This document shows, piece after piece, positions 6,148 through 8,842 of a stretch of 8,842 nt of DNA. The position numbers were made by a program, and so were the translations under genes. A model generated the notes under the pieces. The model saw only the letters and a program-made list of their open reading frames with translations. It searched no databases and was not told the DNA's origin. Numbering within the stretch: the stretch's first letter is position 1; the number at the start of each line of letters is the position of its first letter. The stretch is from an uncultured Clostridiaceae bacterium. GTDB taxonomy: Bacteria > Bacillota > Clostridia > Lachnospirales > Lachnospiraceae. The stretch covers positions 1 to 8,842 of the forward strand of contig CAMWOF010000087.1 of the NCBI GenBank assembly GCA_947175805.1. Direction: 5' to 3'.

Positions 6148-6180
6148 GCCGACATTAGAAATTGCTACGCAATGGTCGGC
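6148..6180 (+). repeat. Nested hairpin in the addB leader
   Basis: Outer arms GCCGAC (6148-6153) and GTCGGC (6175-6180) enclose inner arms ATTGC (6161-6165) and GCAAT (6169-6173) with a TAC loop. In an alternative fold, GCCGACATT pairs with AATGGTCGGC around a bulged G. There is no T-run after it. Directly downstream, CTCC (6180-6183) is complementary to GGAG (6187-6190), part of the addB ribosome binding site AGGGAG. It could be a translational control element or a dispersed intergenic repeat; the sequence alone cannot decide. Confidence 0.5.
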
Positions 6181-6197
6181 TCCTAGGGAGAAACAAT

Positions 6198-8842
6198 ATG
6201 AATCAGGAAGGTTGTAAAGTACAGATTGTATATGGAAGAAGTGGTGTGGGAAAGACCCATTTTTTGTGCAGCGAGCTGATTGAACGCTCTCTTTTAGACC
6301 CGGCGGGGCATTATTATATGATTGTTCCTGAACAGTCTACCATGGAGATGCAGAAGAGGCTTTCCATGATGCATCCGGACGGCGGCGTCATGGATATTGA
6401 TATCCTGAGCTTTGTCCGGCTGACTTATCGCGTGTTTGAGGAGCTTCATGTAAAGACGGACCAGGTGCTTGAGGATGTGGGGAAAACCATGGTCATCAGC
6501 TATCTGTTAGAGCAGCATAAGGACAAGCTTGCCATATTCGGCAAGTCGGCGGGCAGGGCGGGATTTCATGAGGAAATGAAATCCATGATATGTGAGTTGT
6601 TCCAGTACGGTATCCACAGGGAGGATGTGGAAAGAACCATGAAGGGGCTGCCAGAGGGCAGCATACTTTATTTAAAGCTTCAGGATTTATTGTTGGTTTA
6701 TGACAGCTTCCGGGAGTATATTTCCGGGCACTATATCGTGGCGGAACAGCTTTTAGACCTTGTCAGCGGGTATGTATGCCAATCGGAAAAGCTTAAGGGG
6801 GCAGTTTTGTATTTTGACGGCTTTACCGGCTTTACACCACTGCAGTATGTGCTCCTCGATAAACTGATGTCCGTGGCCGGTGAGCTTCGTGTATCGGTGA
6901 CGATGCCGGCACCGCAGTCAGCGTTTGAGCAGGAACATCACCTGTTTCATATGGGATATGAAATGCTGCACCGGATTACCGGACTTGCAAAAAGACATGC
7001 AGGGGCAGTGCTGCTTTCACCTCTGGGCGTGGAGGAAGGGGCACATTCCAGGCTGTCAGAATCTCCGGAGCTGTCTTGTTTAGAGAAGAATCTGTTTGTA
7101 TTTCCCTATGAAAAATGGGAGGCAGAGCCTAAGGACATTCATGCTTTTTGCGCGCGGACGGCAAGAGATGAAATAACCCAGGTGGCGGGAAGAATTCGCA
7201 GACTTGTTATGGATGAGGGTTTACGATACCGGGATATTGCAGTGGTGTCCGGGGATTTACACAGTGTGACATATCTGGCGGAGGAGATTATGCCGCAATA
7301 TGGGATTCCCTATTTTATTGACGAGAGCGTGGACATGTGCACAAATCCCTTTGTCACATGGGTACTCGCCTTGTGGCGGATTACGGCATTTGATTATCAA
7401 CTGACGGATGTGGTTTCTTATCTCAAAACAGGATATTCTGACGGAGTAGGACTCACCGATGCAGGGCTTTTGGAAAATTACGCCCTGGCAAGAAATCTTC
7501 ACAGCAGGGCGGGCTGGCGGCGGGAGGCAGCCGATGCAAGGGTGGAGGCACTCAGACAATCCTTTGTGAAGGAAATGGACGCTTTTCGCGCACTGCGAAA
7601 AGGCAAAACTGTCAGGGATATTCTGACGGCTGTTTACAAGTTCACTGTAGAGATGCATATAGAGGAAAAATTCGCTGCTCAGGCGAGAATGTTTGCAGAG
7701 CGGGGGCAGCACAGCCAAAGCAGCGTATATGAGCAGATATATCCCGAAATGATGGCGTTGTTTGACAAGCTTGTGGATATTCTCGGAGAGGAGCAGATGT
7801 CTGCCCAGGCTTTTTACACAGTGCTGGAGACAGGTGTAAAATCGCTGGATATCGGTATGATTCCGCAGGGGCTGGATCAGGTGGTGCTGGGCGATATTAC
7901 CCGGTCCCGCATAGAGGATATCAAGGTATTGTTTTTAATCAATGTGAATGAGGGCGTGATTCCGAAGGGCTCCGAGCGTGGTATGATTCTGACAGAGCGG
8001 GATAGGGATGCATTGAGAACAGAGATAGAGCTTGCGCCGGGAGGGCGTATAAGAAGTTATCAGGAGCAGTTTTATCTCTATCTGATGCTGACAAAGCCCG
8101 CAAAGCAGCTTTATTTGTCCTATCATAAGCTGCAGTCGGACAACAAACCGGTGAAGCCTTCGTATCTGATGTCAAGAATCTGTGCGGTGTTTCCAAAGCT
8201 TTCAGTACGGGAGGAAGAAAAGACGGCGTCGCATCGTCATATCTATACAAGAGAGGAAGGGCTTGCTCTTTTGCTTGACCTTCTGACAGAATACGCAGAG
8301 GAAGAGATAGTGGATGGGGAAGCAGTGGACAGGGAGCAGTCAGAGGCCGGGAAGGAGGCGGACAGGCTGATACACGGTCTGCTGCAGCTTTACCGGGATT
8401 CTCCCGAGGAGGAAATGCTGCTGCGGGGTCTGGCATATCCTGTCAGGGAGGAGGATTTGCCGGAGGTTTTAGTAAAGGAATTATATGGCAGCCGGGTGTC
8501 GGCGAGTATTTCCCGTCTGGAAAAATATGCGGGCTGCGCTTTTGCCTTTTTCCTGCAATACGGGCTTAAGCTGAAGGAGCGTAAGCTGTTTGAAATCAGT
8601 ACGGCGGATACCGGTGATATCTTACATAAAACAATGGAATTGGTGTTTACATATTTTAAAGAAAGGCAAGGTGTCCGTCTGGCCTCTGAAGAAGTGTTGG
8701 AGGAAAAGACACGGGAAGTCTTGGATGAAATTGTACATTCCGAGGATTATGCAGAGATTTTTGAAGCTTCCAACAGAAACGGATATTTGCAGAATATTTT
8801 GGAAAATGTGGCTGTCAGCTCCGTGCGTGCGTTAAAGGGGCA
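6198..8842 (+). CDS. addB: ATP-dependent helicase/nuclease subunit B, AddB (partial, 3' end outside window)
   Basis: The first 881 codons are present, against roughly 1150-1170 residues for complete firmicute AddB. AddAB is the Gram-positive counterpart of RecBCD: it processes double-strand breaks to 3' ends for RecA and degrades unprotected DNA. The ATG is preceded by AGGGAG (6185-6190) with 7 bases of spacing. A Walker A motif, GRSGVGKT, occupies residues 13-20, followed by 'IVPEQSTMEMQKRL', a firmicute AddB signature. 'VLFLINVNEGVIPK' near residue 580 is a conserved helicase-like segment. 'SRLEKYAGCAFAFFLQYGLK' carries C780, expected to be the first of four cysteines binding the 4Fe-4S cluster; the other three and the nuclease motif should lie past the window edge. 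The frame is continuous with no sign of frameshift. addA normally follows addB, which the next sequence should show. Confidence 0.95.
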   Translation, partial: MNQEGCKVQIVYGRSGVGKTHFLCSELIERSLLDPAGHYYMIVPEQSTMEMQKRLSMMHPDGGVMDIDILSFVRLTYRVFEELHVKTDQVLEDVGKTMVISYLLEQHKDKLAIFGKSAGRAGFHEEMKSMICELFQYGIHREDVERTMKGLPEGSILYLKLQDLLLVYDSFREYISGHYIVAEQLLDLVSGYVCQSEKLKGAVLYFDGFTGFTPLQYVLLDKLMSVAGELRVSVTMPAPQSAFEQEHHLFHMGYEMLHRITGLAKRHAGAVLLSPLGVEEGAHSRLSESPELSCLEKNLFVFPYEKWEAEPKDIHAFCARTARDEITQVAGRIRRLVMDEGLRYRDIAVVSGDLHSVTYLAEEIMPQYGIPYFIDESVDMCTNPFVTWVLALWRITAFDYQLTDVVSYLKTGYSDGVGLTDAGLLENYALARNLHSRAGWRREAADARVEALRQSFVKEMDAFRALRKGKTVRDILTAVYKFTVEMHIEEKFAAQARMFAERGQHSQSSVYEQIYPEMMALFDKLVDILGEEQMSAQAFYTVLETGVKSLDIGMIPQGLDQVVLGDITRSRIEDIKVLFLINVNEGVIPKGSERGMILTERDRDALRTEIELAPGGRIRSYQEQFYLYLMLTKPAKQLYLSYHKLQSDNKPVKPSYLMSRICAVFPKLSVREEEKTASHRHIYTREEGLALLLDLLTEYAEEEIVDGEAVDREQSEAGKEADRLIHGLLQLYRDSPEEEMLLRGLAYPVREEDLPEVLVKELYGSRVSASISRLEKYAGCAFAFFLQYGLKLKERKLFEISTADTGDILHKTMELVFTYFKERQGVRLASEEVLEEKTREVLDEIVHSEDYAEIFEASNRNGYLQNILENVAVSSVRALKG

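Noticed and set aside
7257..8835. Open frames inside addB (7257-7718, 7935-8126 and 7939-8436 on minus; 8590-8835 on plus)
   Set aside because: The AddB frame is continuous across all of them and retains its conserved motifs, including C780, so these are shadows and not signs of a frameshift.

Overview
The window looks like chromosomal DNA of an anaerobic Firmicute, most likely family Lachnospiraceae. The basis is moderate GC content with strong AGGAG-type ribosome binding sites, a firmicute-type AddB, and a leaderless ParB-like/BMP fusion protein of a kind I associate with Lachnospiraceae. That placement rests on protein character, not on a search. There are no rRNA or tRNA genes, insertion sequences, phage genes or CRISPR arrays, and no gap longer than 300 bases without a gene.

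Layout. (1) Positions 1-1852, minus strand: the first 617 codons of a large protein that joins a ParB/Srx-like segment to a BMP-family (nucleoside-binding, Med/PnrA-like) domain. It has no signal peptide, and its 3' end lies outside the window. (2) Positions 1853-2041: a divergent intergenic region with a good promoter for each neighbour and a near-consensus Fur box just after the predicted start of the minus-strand transcript. (3) Positions 2042-5591, plus strand: topB (type IA topoisomerase III, forced TTG start), a short gap with its own possible promoter, then two overlapping genes. The first of these is a stand-alone GlmU-like left-handed beta-helix acyltransferase and the second is a predicted permuted papain/NlpC-P60-fold cysteine hydrolase. 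(4) Positions 5620-6051, minus strand, convergent: a small membrane-anchored protein with a degenerate FMN-binding-like domain. (5) Positions 6198-8842, plus strand: the first 881 codons of addB, preceded by a promoter and a structured leader.

How the genes relate. TopB and AddB are both DNA-maintenance enzymes but sit in separate transcription units. The acyltransferase and the cysteine hydrolase are almost certainly translated from one message, and may share a role on cell-envelope or sugar-nucleotide substrates, but nothing in the sequence proves this. The most unusual item is the ParB-like/BMP fusion under an apparent Fur operator. It suggests an intracellular sensor or regulator that uses a domain normally found outside the membrane, expressed when iron is scarce.
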